Source: Bacteroidales bacterium (GTDB lineage Bacteria > Bacteroidota > Bacteroidia > Bacteroidales > BM520). Taken from it: 64,000 nt of DNA. A model generated the notes under the pieces. It did no database searches, was not told where the DNA came from, and saw only the letters and a program-made list of their open reading frames with translations. Location: the NCBI GenBank assembly GCA_031276035.1, contig JAISNV010000034.1:62001-126000 (forward strand), in the 5' to 3' direction. Positions within the stretch are counted from its first letter, which is position 1, and each line of letters begins with the position of its first letter. Position numbers and translations under genes: made by a program. Positions 36,415 through 45,134 of the stretch are shown in pieces.

Positions 36415-38889
36415 ATGAAGATATCATACAGCTGGTTAAAAGATTATGTAGATTTTGAATTAACTCCTGAAGAGATTGCCAATAAATTGACATTTTCGGG
36501 ATTAGAAGTTGAAAGTGTTGAAAAAGAAGAAAACATAAAAGGCGGTTTGGCTGGTGTTTTTGTGGGTGAAGTTCTTACATCCGTTGAACATCCTGATTCC
36601 GATCACCTTAAATTAACTACGGTAAACATAGGTAATGAAGAACCTCTGAATATTGTCTGTGGAGCACCTAATATTGCTGCCGGACAGAAAGTTGCAGTTG
36701 CTACTATAGGTACAAAACTTTATTTTACAGACCCTCCATTGACAATAAAAAAAGGAAAAATCAGAGGTGCAGTTTCTGAGGGAATGATTTGTGCTGAAGA
36801 TGAATTATGTATAGGAAACTCACATGAAGGAATCATGATCCTTGATAAACATGCTGTTCCCGGAACACCATTCAGAGATTATCTAAATATAAAGGATGAG
36901 TATATTCTGGAAATCGGTCTTACTGCTAACCGGTCGGATGCAATGGGGCATATCGGTGTGGCTCGTGATATAGCAGCACTCCTGAGTGTTGATAATTACA
37001 ATGCCGGAAACAAAACATCAGTAAAGCTTCATCTTCCTGATGTTTCTTCTTTCAAAAATGATAATAATGATCTTCCTGTCGAAATCATCATTGAAGATGT
37101 AAAAGCTTGTCCGCGTTATGCCGGAGTGAGTCTCAAAGGCGTGAAAGTGCAGGAATCTCCGGATTGGCTCAAAAACCGGTTGATTTCGTTAGGATTGAAA
37201 CCGATTAATAATATTGTCGATATCGGTAATTTTGTTCTCTTTGAAACAGGTCATCCTCTTCATACTTTTGATGCCGATGAAATTCTCGGAAATAAAATCA
37301 TTGTAAAAAAATTACCTAAAGGTAAAAAAATTACAACTCTCGATGGAATCGAAAGAACTTTGACAGGAGAAGATTTAATGATTTGTAATGCCGAAGAACC
37401 TATGGTTATTGCCGGTGTTCTTGGCGGAAGTAAATCTGGAATTTCAGAAAAAACTACTGATATTTTTATAGAAAGTGCTGTCTTTGATCCTGTAACAATA
37501 AGAAGAACGGCAAAACATCACGGCATTTCAACGGATGCGTCTTTTCGCTACGAAAGAGGTGTAGATCCCGAAATGACAATCTATGCTTTGAAAAGAGCAG
37601 CTCTGCTCATCAAAGAAATAGCAGGCGGTACAATCGCTTCTGATATTAATGACGTTTATCCGTTTCATATAGCAAGAAAACAGGTAAAAATAAATTTCGA
37701 ACATATAAGATCCGTAATAGGAAAAGAAATTCCTTCGGAAGAAATGCTTTTTATTTTGAAAGCAATGGATATGGAAGTTCTTTATTCGGATGAAGAAGAT
37801 GCTGTGATTGCTGTTCCTACAGCAAAATACGATGTTACACGTGAGGCGGATTTAACGGAAGAAATTCTTAGAATTTACGGATATAATAATATTGAAACAG
37901 AAAATTATCATAATTTTTCACCCGATTCCGGCGTACAAAATAAAAATGATAAGTTTGTGAACAAAGCTGCAGATTTTCTCAGTTCCAACGGTTTTAGAGA
38001 AATAATGAATAATTCGCTTACAGCTGATGTTTATACTGAGTTATCAGACAAATTATCTTCGGAAAATAATGTCAAAATTTTAAACCCGCTTTCTAAAGAA
38101 TTAAATGTTATGCGGAGAGATTTACTTTTCGGCGGATTGGAAACAATAGCTTATAATATCAATAGAAAAGTTAAGGATTTGAAGTTATTCGAATTTGGGA
38201 ATATTTACAGCTATAATCCTGAAGTTCCGCAAGATGCGGACGTTAGAAAAAGATATAACGAAGAATATCGTCTTTCTATTCTAATAACAGGCAATGAAAT
38301 GCATGAAAATTGGTATGAAAAAAGTAAAGAAGTATCTTTCTTCACTTTAAAATCCATTGTTTTAAGAATGCTTCATACCTTAGGCTTGAATGATGCTACA
38401 AAAGACGAGGAAGTTATTGATGACGGAACTTTCGGCGAAACTTTAAAAATTTCTTTCGCTAAAAAACAAATTGCTGAAATTTCTATCATCAAGAAAAATA
38501 TTCTCACATATTTTGATATAAAACAAGCGGTTTATTATGCCGATATAAATTGGGAAAATGTTTTGAATTTACTTGCGACTAACAAAATACAATTTAAACC
38601 TGTTCCGAAATTTCCTGAAGTTCGAAGAGATTTGGCTTTATTAGTTGATTCCGATCTGAAATTCGCTGATATAGTTTCTCTTTCTAAGTCTAAAGGAAGC
38701 AAACTCATAAGAGAAATAAATCTTTTTGATGTTTATGAAGGCGAAAAGATAGGTTTAAATAAAAAATCTTACGCTGTTAGTTTTATCATTCGTGATAATG
38801 AGAAAACTTTAACTGATAATCAAATTGATAAAATAATGAATCAATTGATAGAGTTATTTACTAAAAACCTTAATGCTTCAATACGATAA
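36415..38889 (+). CDS. pheT: Phenylalanyl-tRNA synthetase beta subunit
   Basis: 824 residues. Visible: the N-terminal MKISYSWLKDYVDFE, an EMAP/OB-like tRNA-binding domain (GEVLTSVEHPDSDHLKL), the B3/B4 editing region (GLKPINNIVDIGNFVL, GHPLHTFDAD), B5 domains, and a C-terminal ferredoxin-like anticodon-binding domain starting near KFPEVRRDLALLV. It pairs with PheS, which is not in this window. Length is normal. A palindrome core at 38679 is read as SLSKS. The sigma-54-type activator follows 5 bp downstream. Confidence 0.97.
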   Translation: MKISYSWLKDYVDFELTPEEIANKLTFSGLEVESVEKEENIKGGLAGVFVGEVLTSVEHPDSDHLKLTTVNIGNEEPLNIVCGAPNIAAGQKVAVATIGTKLYFTDPPLTIKKGKIRGAVSEGMICAEDELCIGNSHEGIMILDKHAVPGTPFRDYLNIKDEYILEIGLTANRSDAMGHIGVARDIAALLSVDNYNAGNKTSVKLHLPDVSSFKNDNNDLPVEIIIEDVKACPRYAGVSLKGVKVQESPDWLKNRLISLGLKPINNIVDIGNFVLFETGHPLHTFDADEILGNKIIVKKLPKGKKITTLDGIERTLTGEDLMICNAEEPMVIAGVLGGSKSGISEKTTDIFIESAVFDPVTIRRTAKHHGISTDASFRYERGVDPEMTIYALKRAALLIKEIAGGTIASDINDVYPFHIARKQVKINFEHIRSVIGKEIPSEEMLFILKAMDMEVLYSDEEDAVIAVPTAKYDVTREADLTEEILRIYGYNNIETENYHNFSPDSGVQNKNDKFVNKAADFLSSNGFREIMNNSLTADVYTELSDKLSSENNVKILNPLSKELNVMRRDLLFGGLETIAYNINRKVKDLKLFEFGNIYSYNPEVPQDADVRKRYNEEYRLSILITGNEMHENWYEKSKEVSFFTLKSIVLRMLHTLGLNDATKDEEVIDDGTFGETLKISFAKKQIAEISIIKKNILTYFDIKQAVYYADINWENVLNLLATNKIQFKPVPKFPEVRRDLALLVDSDLKFADIVSLSKSKGSKLIREINLFDVYEGEKIGLNKKSYAVSFIIRDNEKTLTDNQIDKIMNQLIELFTKNLNASIR
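38679..38689 (+). repeat. Interspersed palindrome copy, one mismatch (in pheT)
   Basis: TCTTTCTAAGT followed by CTA, read in frame as LSKS. Confidence 0.7.
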
Positions 38890-38894
38890 ACATT

Positions 38895-40178
38895 ATGGCT
38901 GATATACAATCAATAAAAAAAAGATTTGGAATTATCGGAAATTCTCCTTTGATCAATCGTGCGATTGATATTGCATGTCAGGTCGCGCCAATTGATATTA
39001 CAGTTCTCATTCTCGGAGAAAGCGGTGTCGGCAAGGAAGTTTTTCCTAAGATAATTCACGAACTTAGTCCGCGCAAACATGGGAAATACATTGCTGTCAA
39101 TTGTGGTGCAATTCCCGAAGGAACAATCGACAGTGAATTATTCGGTCATGAAAAAGGTTCTTTTACCGGAGCTCATGAAGCACGCCAGGGATATTTTGAA
39201 GCTGCCGACGGAGGAACTATTTTTCTTGATGAGGTTGCCGACTTACCTTTAGCAACGCAAGTTCGATTATTGCGTGTGCTCGAGTCCGGCGAATTCATTA
39301 AAGTTGGTTCTTCAAAAGTTCAAAGGACAAACGTGAGGGTTGTTGCGGCTACTAATGTAAATATTACGGAACTTATTCAAAGAGGCAAATTCCGTCAGGA
39401 TTTGTATTATCGCTTAAGTACGGTTCCAATTTATGTTCCGCCTTTAAGAGAGAGAAAGGAAGATATTTATCCGCTTTTTAGAAGTTTTGTTTCTGAGTTT
39501 TCCGAAAGAAATAAAATTCCGCATATTAATTTAACTACCGAAGCACGTACTGTTCTTGAAAATTATCGTTGGGAAGGTAATGTTCGCCAGTTGAAAAATA
39601 TTTGTGAACAAATTTCTATTATTGAAAAAAACAGAGATATTGATGCCGAGACTTTAAAAAAATATTTGCCCGATGAAATTAATTCTTTACCTGTTCTTTA
39701 CACTCAGGATAATAAAGAAAACTCATCAGGGAGCAATTATTCGGAAAGAGAAATTTTGTACAAGGTGTTGTTTGATATGAAAAAAGATATCAATGATTTA
39801 CACAATATGATTAATGAAATTGTTTCCGTAACACCGGATTTCAAATTTTCCAAAAATCATAGTGACTTTCCTGCCCGTACCGATGATAAAATAATGTCTT
39901 CTTTTAAAACGGAAAATGATGATTATGTTTATAATCCTGTAGTTCAAGTTACAGATACGAGAAAAACTCCTAAGCAGGAAGAATCCGAACCGGAACAGCA
40001 TGTTCAGGTAGCTGAGGTAGTTGATGATAATTTATCTTTATCGCTTATTCAAAATGAAAAGAATTTAATAAAACGTTCCCTTGAAAAACATAAAGGAAAC
40101 CGTAAAAACGCTGCGAAGGAACTTGGTATTTCTGAGCGAACTTTATATAGAAAGATAAAAGAATATGATCTTGAATAA
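38895..40178 (+). CDS. Sigma-54 interaction AAA+ regulator without receiver domain
   Basis: 427 residues. The AAA+ domain begins almost at the N-terminus: Walker A GESGVGKE (41-48), the sigma-54 loop GSFTGAHEARQGYFEAADGG (88-107; Ser replaces Ala of GAFTGA), Walker B GTIFLDE (107-113), and the R-finger region. After a low-complexity linker of about 100 residues, the C-terminus is a Fis-type helix-turn-helix (NRKNAAKELGISERTLYRKI). No receiver, GAF or PAS domain precedes the ATPase, so control must come from a partner or from expression level. It leads a run into lptE, with a 14-bp overlap. Confidence 0.92.
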   Translation: MADIQSIKKRFGIIGNSPLINRAIDIACQVAPIDITVLILGESGVGKEVFPKIIHELSPRKHGKYIAVNCGAIPEGTIDSELFGHEKGSFTGAHEARQGYFEAADGGTIFLDEVADLPLATQVRLLRVLESGEFIKVGSSKVQRTNVRVVAATNVNITELIQRGKFRQDLYYRLSTVPIYVPPLRERKEDIYPLFRSFVSEFSERNKIPHINLTTEARTVLENYRWEGNVRQLKNICEQISIIEKNRDIDAETLKKYLPDEINSLPVLYTQDNKENSSGSNYSEREILYKVLFDMKKDINDLHNMINEIVSVTPDFKFSKNHSDFPARTDDKIMSSFKTENDDYVYNPVVQVTDTRKTPKQEESEPEQHVQVAEVVDDNLSLSLIQNEKNLIKRSLEKHKGNRKNAAKELGISERTLYRKIKEYDLE

Positions 40179-40680
40179 AAAAACATATATATTAATGATG
40201 ATTGTCGGGATGATTTTTCTTTACACTTCGTGCGGAGTTTATTCATTTACCGGCGCTTCCATTGAACCGGAAGTGAAAACGGTTTCTATCGATTATTTTC
40301 AGAATCATGCAACTCTGGTAAATCCTGTTTTAAGTCAGACTATAACAGAAGCATTGAAAGACAGATTTCTATCTCGCACTTCCTTAAAATTAATTGATGA
40401 AGAAGGTGATTTGCAATTCAGCGGAATAATTACGGGTTATAACACATCGCCTCAAGCTATAACCAGCGATCAAACTGCCGCATTGAACAGACTTACCGTA
40501 ACTGTAAGAGTTACTTTTATAAATACAATTGATGAAAGAAAAAACTTTAATACTTCTTTCTCAAGATATGTCGATTATGATAGTTCTTTGAATTTGAGTG
40601 ATGTAGAAGGCTCTCTTATGGATGAAATTGTTGCGGAATTAATTAATGATATATTTAACAGAGCAGTTGTAAATTGGTAA
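40165..40680 (+). CDS. lptE: LptE family LPS-assembly lipoprotein
   Basis: 171 residues with signal peptide and lipobox YTSC (Cys at about 23), followed by GVYSFTGASI, a pattern I associate with Bacteroidota LptE. LptE plugs the LptD barrel in the outer membrane; lptD is at 52.7 kb. The gene overlaps the regulator upstream by 14 bp, and its TAA overlaps the ATG of the next gene by one base. Confidence 0.88.
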   Translation: MILNKKTYILMMIVGMIFLYTSCGVYSFTGASIEPEVKTVSIDYFQNHATLVNPVLSQTITEALKDRFLSRTSLKLIDEEGDLQFSGIITGYNTSPQAITSDQTAALNRLTVTVRVTFINTIDERKNFNTSFSRYVDYDSSLNLSDVEGSLMDEIVAELINDIFNRAVVNW

Positions 40681-41297
40681 TGATTAATAAAGATAAAATA
40701 TTATCCTATATTAATTCTCCTTTTATGGAAAATGATAAATCTATGAATGATATAGAGTCACTTATAGAAAAATATCCTTATTTCCAAACGGCTCATTTAT
40801 TATTTATAAAATTTCTTTTTGAAAAAGATGAATATGCTTTTTTCAGTAAGGAATTAAGTAAATCGGCTTTTATTATTTCGGATAGAAATAAATTAAGAGA
40901 ATTACTTGAATACAAAAAACAAGAGAAAAAGGAAGATTTGAAATTTGTCGGTGTTGAATTATTTGAACCGGAATTTAATTTTCCACGTCAAAATCATATT
41001 GTAGAAGAAGAAATTTTTGATAAAAATCAAGGACTTATAGAACATTTTTTGAACAATTCCGATAAGAAAACAGATAAAAATCAAAAAAATTTAATTTATA
41101 ATATTGATGAAGCTTCTTTAAACAGTGACATTGATAATGAAGAGGTTGTGAGTGAAACTTTGGCAAAAATTTATGTTCGTCAAGGTAAAATTGATAAAGC
41201 AATAAAAATTTATCAACAATTGTGCTTGAAAATGCCGAAAAAAAATCGTTACTTTGCAGCCCAAATTGAAAAGTTAAAAACAGAAAATAAATTATAA
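40680..41297 (+). CDS. Hypothetical protein with TPR-like C-terminus
   Basis: 205 residues; not recognised as a named family. The N-terminal third is helical (SPFMENDKSMNDIESLIEKYPYFQTAHLLF), the centre is acidic and Lys-rich, and the C-terminus holds one TPR-like unit, VSETLAKIYVRQGKIDKAIK followed by YQQL. The TTG at 40674 is discounted; the ATG at 40680 shares a base with the lptE stop. Position between lptE and secG suggests an envelope or export context, which is inference. Confidence 0.8.
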   Translation: MINKDKILSYINSPFMENDKSMNDIESLIEKYPYFQTAHLLFIKFLFEKDEYAFFSKELSKSAFIISDRNKLRELLEYKKQEKKEDLKFVGVELFEPEFNFPRQNHIVEEEIFDKNQGLIEHFLNNSDKKTDKNQKNLIYNIDEASLNSDIDNEEVVSETLAKIYVRQGKIDKAIKIYQQLCLKMPKKNRYFAAQIEKLKTENKL

Positions 41298-41301
41298 CGT
41301 T

Positions 41302-41640
41302 ATGGGTTTATATTATGTAATATTAGCATTAATACTTCTTGCCTGTGTTTTTATAGTAATAGTAGTATTAGTTCAGAATTCTAAAGGTGGAGGATTAGCT
41401 TCCAATTTACAGAATCAAAATCAATATATGGGAGTCAGAAAAACAACCGACTTCCTTGAGAAAGCAACATGGACTTTAGCCATTGTATTGTGTGTGCTAA
41501 GTTTAGTTTCAGTATTTGTAATTCCGAAACACAGTGATGTTTTTGACACAAGAGACACAGAATTACGCCAAAGTATTGAAAATACAGCACCGATTCAACC
41601 TACAGCTCCGGCTGATTATGAACTGCCTCCAACAGAATAA
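41302..41640 (+). CDS. secG: Preprotein translocase subunit SecG
   Basis: 112 residues with two membrane helices (about 3-23 and 53-73) separated by the SecG signature VLVQNSKGGGLASN. It is the small accessory subunit of the SecYEG channel. The C-terminal tail is Pro/Thr-rich and somewhat longer than in E. coli, as usual in Bacteroidota. It is the last gene of the regulator-lptE-hypothetical-secG run and is followed by a terminator. Confidence 0.93.
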   Translation: MGLYYVILALILLACVFIVIVVLVQNSKGGGLASNLQNQNQYMGVRKTTDFLEKATWTLAIVLCVLSLVSVFVIPKHSDVFDTRDTELRQSIENTAPIQPTAPADYELPPTE

Positions 41641-41716
41641 TGGATAAAATTTAGAAAGAGATAAAACAGATATTTTTGTTTTAATTTCACTTTCTGATTT
41701 ATTTTTCAGATATATT

Positions 41717-41757
41717 AAAGTGCCTTTAATTTATATTATCGGCACTTTTTTGTTTTT
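41717..41757 (+). terminator. Rho-independent terminator after secG
   Basis: 8-bp stem AAAGTGCC (41717-41724) with GGCACTTT (41741-41748), 16-base loop, followed by TTTTG and more T. Confidence 0.85.
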
Positions 41758-41801
41758 ATCTGAAAACACCTTACTTTAAAAACTAAATTTTTCTCTTTAT
41801 T

Positions 41802-41832
41802 TTGGATTAATTACAATTTTTTAATAAATTTG
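41802..41832 (+). promoter_or_regulatory. Promoter of the carboxyltransferase gene
   Basis: TTG at 41802-41804, 20 bp spacer, TAAATTTG at 41825-41832; fits the Bacteroidota consensus. ATG follows 21 bp later. Confidence 0.8.
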
Positions 41833-41853
41833 CCAATTCAAATATGTTTAAAT

Positions 41854-43551
41854 ATGAATAAACATTTAAAAATACGGGATTTAACTCTGAGAGATGGCCA
41901 GCAATCGCTTTTTGCCACCAGAATGAATCAAAAAGAAGTTGACAGAACTTTGGAAAAGTTCAGTAAAGCAGGATTTTATGCAATGGAAGTTTGGGGCGGC
42001 GCCGTTCCCGATTCTATCATGAGATATTTAGGTGAGAACCCTTGGGTGCGCCTCGAAAAAATAAAAGACGGTATAAAAGACGGAGCAAAACTTACGGCTT
42101 TATCCCGCGGAAGAAATATTTTCGGATATAATCCGTATCCGGAAAAGGTTATTGAAGGTTTCAACAGAAACTCCATTCAATGCGGAATTGATATAATGAG
42201 AATCTTCGATGCATTGAATGATACTAATAATATGATTTCAACGATAAAAGCTGTGAAAGATAATGGTGGTATTGCAGATTGTGCAGTTTGCTACACTGTA
42301 GATCCACGTTTTACTTCAAAACAAAAAGTAAAAGCTTTCTTCCAAGGTAAAAAGTTACCTAAAAAGATTTTCACAATTGATTATTTTGTAAATATTGCAA
42401 AAAAATTAGAAGGTTTAGGTGCGGATATGATTACTGTTAAAGATATGGCAGGACTCATTCCCCCTAAAGTTGCCGCAGAAATGATTACAGCCTTGAAGAA
42501 AACTTTGAAAGTACCTGTTGATTTTCATACTCATTGTACTCCGGGTTATGGTGTTGCATCAACATTGATGGCAATTCTTAACGGTGCGGATATTGTTGAT
42601 ACGGCAATTAATCCTTTTGCAGGCGGTCCTGCTGCGCCTCCGTATGAAATCATTTATATTTTCGCCAAAAAACTTGGAATCGAAATAGACGGCGATCCGC
42701 ATGTCATTACGGAAATTAGTAATATTCTTTACGATATACGTAAAGAATTATCGGAGTTTGATAATTATAAGAAAGAACTTCCGAAGAAGATAGACATAAT
42801 TAATTTCGATTTTCCTAAAGAAATTGATAATCATTTTAATGAAGCAATTGTTGCTGCTAAAAATAATGACGAAACAAAACTGTTGGAACATGTCCATGCG
42901 ATTGAAGCTTATTTTGGATTTCCTCCTCCGAATGAAATGGTTAAAAAAGCGGAAATTCCCGGTGGTATGTATACAAACATGCTTGCACAATTGAAGTCGG
43001 CAAATCTTAGCAATTTAGTTGAGAAAGTTTTGGAAACGGTTCCGGAAGTACGTGTTTTTGCAGGGTGTCCCCCATTAGTTACTCCTACCAGTCAGATTGT
43101 AGGAAGTCAAGCCGTTAACTGTGTTGTTGACAGGGCAAACAATTTACCTGCATTCACAAATAATTCCGTTCAATATGTTAATCTCGTCAAAGGAAAATAC
43201 GGCAAAACTCCTATTCCTATTGATCCCGATTTCAGATTTAAAATATGCGGTCACAGAGAAGAACAACCTTTTGTAGAGAGTGATTATGTTCAACCGGAAA
43301 ATCCTCCATTGCCGGAATATGACGGTGAAAAAATTGCCAACAGTGAGCGTGATATGCTATTATTGGAACTTTTCCCGACTGTGGCAAAACCATTTCTTAC
43401 GGGTTTCTTGAAATTAAAATACGACAAGATAAAATCTGAAGAAGCGGAGAAATATCGTAAGGCTCGTGAAGAATATGAAGCAATGAGTCCAGAAGAAAAA
43501 ACATCTCGTTTAATGCAGGGTTTATATCAATATCCTTGGGTAAGCGAATAA
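41854..43551 (+). CDS. Biotin-dependent carboxyltransferase subunit (oxaloacetate decarboxylase alpha / transcarboxylase 5S type)
   Basis: 565 residues of the pyruvate/oxaloacetate carboxyltransferase family. Visible: the metal-binding RDLTLRDGQQSLFATRM near the N-terminus, the conserved MRIFDALND, MITVKDMAGL (catalytic Lys) and the HTHCTPGYGV zinc-site segment. The C-terminus is helical and lacks the biotin attachment domain (no AMKM), so a separate biotin carrier is needed. Likely role: moving carboxyl groups between oxaloacetate/pyruvate and methylmalonyl-CoA/propionyl-CoA or biotin, tied to MutAB; the exact substrate pair cannot be told from sequence alone. The TTG at 41830 lies inside the promoter, so the ATG at 41854 is chosen. 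Confidence 0.88.
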   Translation: MNKHLKIRDLTLRDGQQSLFATRMNQKEVDRTLEKFSKAGFYAMEVWGGAVPDSIMRYLGENPWVRLEKIKDGIKDGAKLTALSRGRNIFGYNPYPEKVIEGFNRNSIQCGIDIMRIFDALNDTNNMISTIKAVKDNGGIADCAVCYTVDPRFTSKQKVKAFFQGKKLPKKIFTIDYFVNIAKKLEGLGADMITVKDMAGLIPPKVAAEMITALKKTLKVPVDFHTHCTPGYGVASTLMAILNGADIVDTAINPFAGGPAAPPYEIIYIFAKKLGIEIDGDPHVITEISNILYDIRKELSEFDNYKKELPKKIDIINFDFPKEIDNHFNEAIVAAKNNDETKLLEHVHAIEAYFGFPPPNEMVKKAEIPGGMYTNMLAQLKSANLSNLVEKVLETVPEVRVFAGCPPLVTPTSQIVGSQAVNCVVDRANNLPAFTNNSVQYVNLVKGKYGKTPIPIDPDFRFKICGHREEQPFVESDYVQPENPPLPEYDGEKIANSERDMLLLELFPTVAKPFLTGFLKLKYDKIKSEEAEKYRKAREEYEAMSPEEKTSRLMQGLYQYPWVSE

Positions 43552-43579
43552 TCAATTAATTTTAAACATTTAAACTAAA

Positions 43580-45091
43580 ATGAATAACCTCAGCGAACAA
43601 GAAATTATAAGAAGACAATCTTTACAAGCGTTGGTAGAGATGGGAATAGATCCATATCCTGCTGCTACTTTTGAAATAAACTGCACAGCAAAAGAAATTA
43701 AAGAAAATTATCCGCAAGATAATTCTTTATATCAGAATGTGAGTATTGCCGGCAGAATTATGAGCAGAAGAATCATGGGTGCAGCTTCTTTCGTAGAAAT
43801 TCAAGATTCTACGGGAAGAATCCAGCTTTATATTAAACGTGATGATATTGCCGCAGGAGAAGATAAATCTTTATATAATTCCGTGTTTAAAAAACATACT
43901 GATATCGGTGATATCATAGGTGTTAAGGGTTTTGTCTTTATTACTCAAATGGGTGAAATATCAATTCATGTTACAGATTTTATTTTACTGTGTAAATCAT
44001 TAACACCTTTGCCTATTGTTAAAGAAAAAGACGATAAAGTATTCGATGCGTTTACAAATCCCGAACAGCGTTATCGTCAGAGATATATTGATTTGGTTGT
44101 AAACCCTGAGGTTAAGGATGTTTTCATTAAGAGAACCAAAATAGTTAATTCTATGCGCGAGTTTTTGAATGAGAAAGGATACCTTGAAGTAGAAACTCCT
44201 ATTTTACAGCCACTTTATGGTGGTGCGGCTGCCCGCCCTTTCAAAACTCATCATAATACTCTTGATGCTACTTTGTATTTACGCATAGCTGATGAATTGT
44301 ATTTGAAAAGATTAATTGTCGGTGGTTTTGATGGTGTTTATGAATTTTCCAAAGATTTCAGAAATGAAGGTATGGACAGATTCCATAATCCGGAATTTAC
44401 TCAAATGGAATTGTATGTTGCTTACAAAGATTACGAATGGATGATGAATCTTGTTGAAGAGATGGTTGAAAAAATTGCTATTGATTTATATGGTACAACA
44501 AAGGTAAAAGTAGGCGAAAACATTATAGATTTTAAACGTCCATGGAAAAGATATACCATGTATGAAGCAATTGAACATTTTACCGGTATTGATATTTCGG
44601 AAATGAATGAAGCTCAATTAGCAGAAACAGCTAAAAAACTTGGTGTTCAAATTGATTCTACAATGGGAAAAGGTAAATTGATAGATGAACTCTTTGGCGA
44701 AAAATGTGAAAAAAATCTTATCCAACCAACATATATTACCGATTATCCGGTTGAAATGTCTCCTTTGGCAAAAAAACACCGTTCAAAACCGGGATTAGTA
44801 GAACGTTTTGAGGCAATTTGCAACGGCAAAGAATTATGTAATGCTTTCTCAGAACTAAATGATCCTATAGATCAAAGAGAAAGATTTGAAACTCAATTAG
44901 AGTTGGGTAAAAGAGGAGATGAAGAATCTATGGTTTTAGATGAAGATTTCTTAAATGCTTTAGAAGTGGGAATGCCTCCGACAGCAGGCTTGGGTATTGG
45001 AATAGACAGATTGGCAATGATGATGACAGATTCTCATTCCATTCAGGATGTTTTGTTCTTCCCGCAGATGAAAGTCATTCAATCCGAATAA
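43580..45091 (+). CDS. lysS: Lysyl-tRNA synthetase (class II)
   Basis: 503 residues. An N-terminal OB-fold anticodon-binding domain ([20 protein letters not shown]) is followed by the class II core: motif 2 [18 protein letters not shown] and motif 3 [16 protein letters not shown]. Length matches the bacterial enzyme. It starts 28 bp after the carboxyltransferase gene and is probably co-transcribed with it. A weak 5-bp hairpin (AGCAT/ATGCT) follows the stop at 45098-45111. Confidence 0.97.
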   Translation: MNNLSEQEIIRRQSLQALVEMGIDPYPAATFEINCTAKEIKENYPQDNSLYQNVSIAGRIMSRRIMGAASFVEIQDSTGRIQLYIKRDDIAAGEDKSLYNSVFKKHTDIGDIIGVKGFVFITQMGEISIHVTDFILLCKSLTPLPIVKEKDDKVFDAFTNPEQRYRQRYIDLVVNPEVKDVFIKRTKIVNSMREFLNEKGYLEVETPILQPLYGGAAARPFKTHHNTLDATLYLRIADELYLKRLIVGGFDGVYEFSKDFRNEGMDRFHNPEFTQMELYVAYKDYEWMMNLVEEMVEKIAIDLYGTTKVKVGENIIDFKRPWKRYTMYEAIEHFTGIDISEMNEAQLAETAKKLGVQIDSTMGKGKLIDELFGEKCEKNLIQPTYITDYPVEMSPLAKKHRSKPGLVERFEAICNGKELCNAFSELNDPIDQRERFETQLELGKRGDEESMVLDEDFLNALEVGMPPTAGLGIGIDRLAMMMTDSHSIQDVLFFPQMKVIQSE

Positions 45092-45134
45092 ATTAAAAGC
45101 ATGAAAATGCTATTATATATTAAATTTTATCGCC

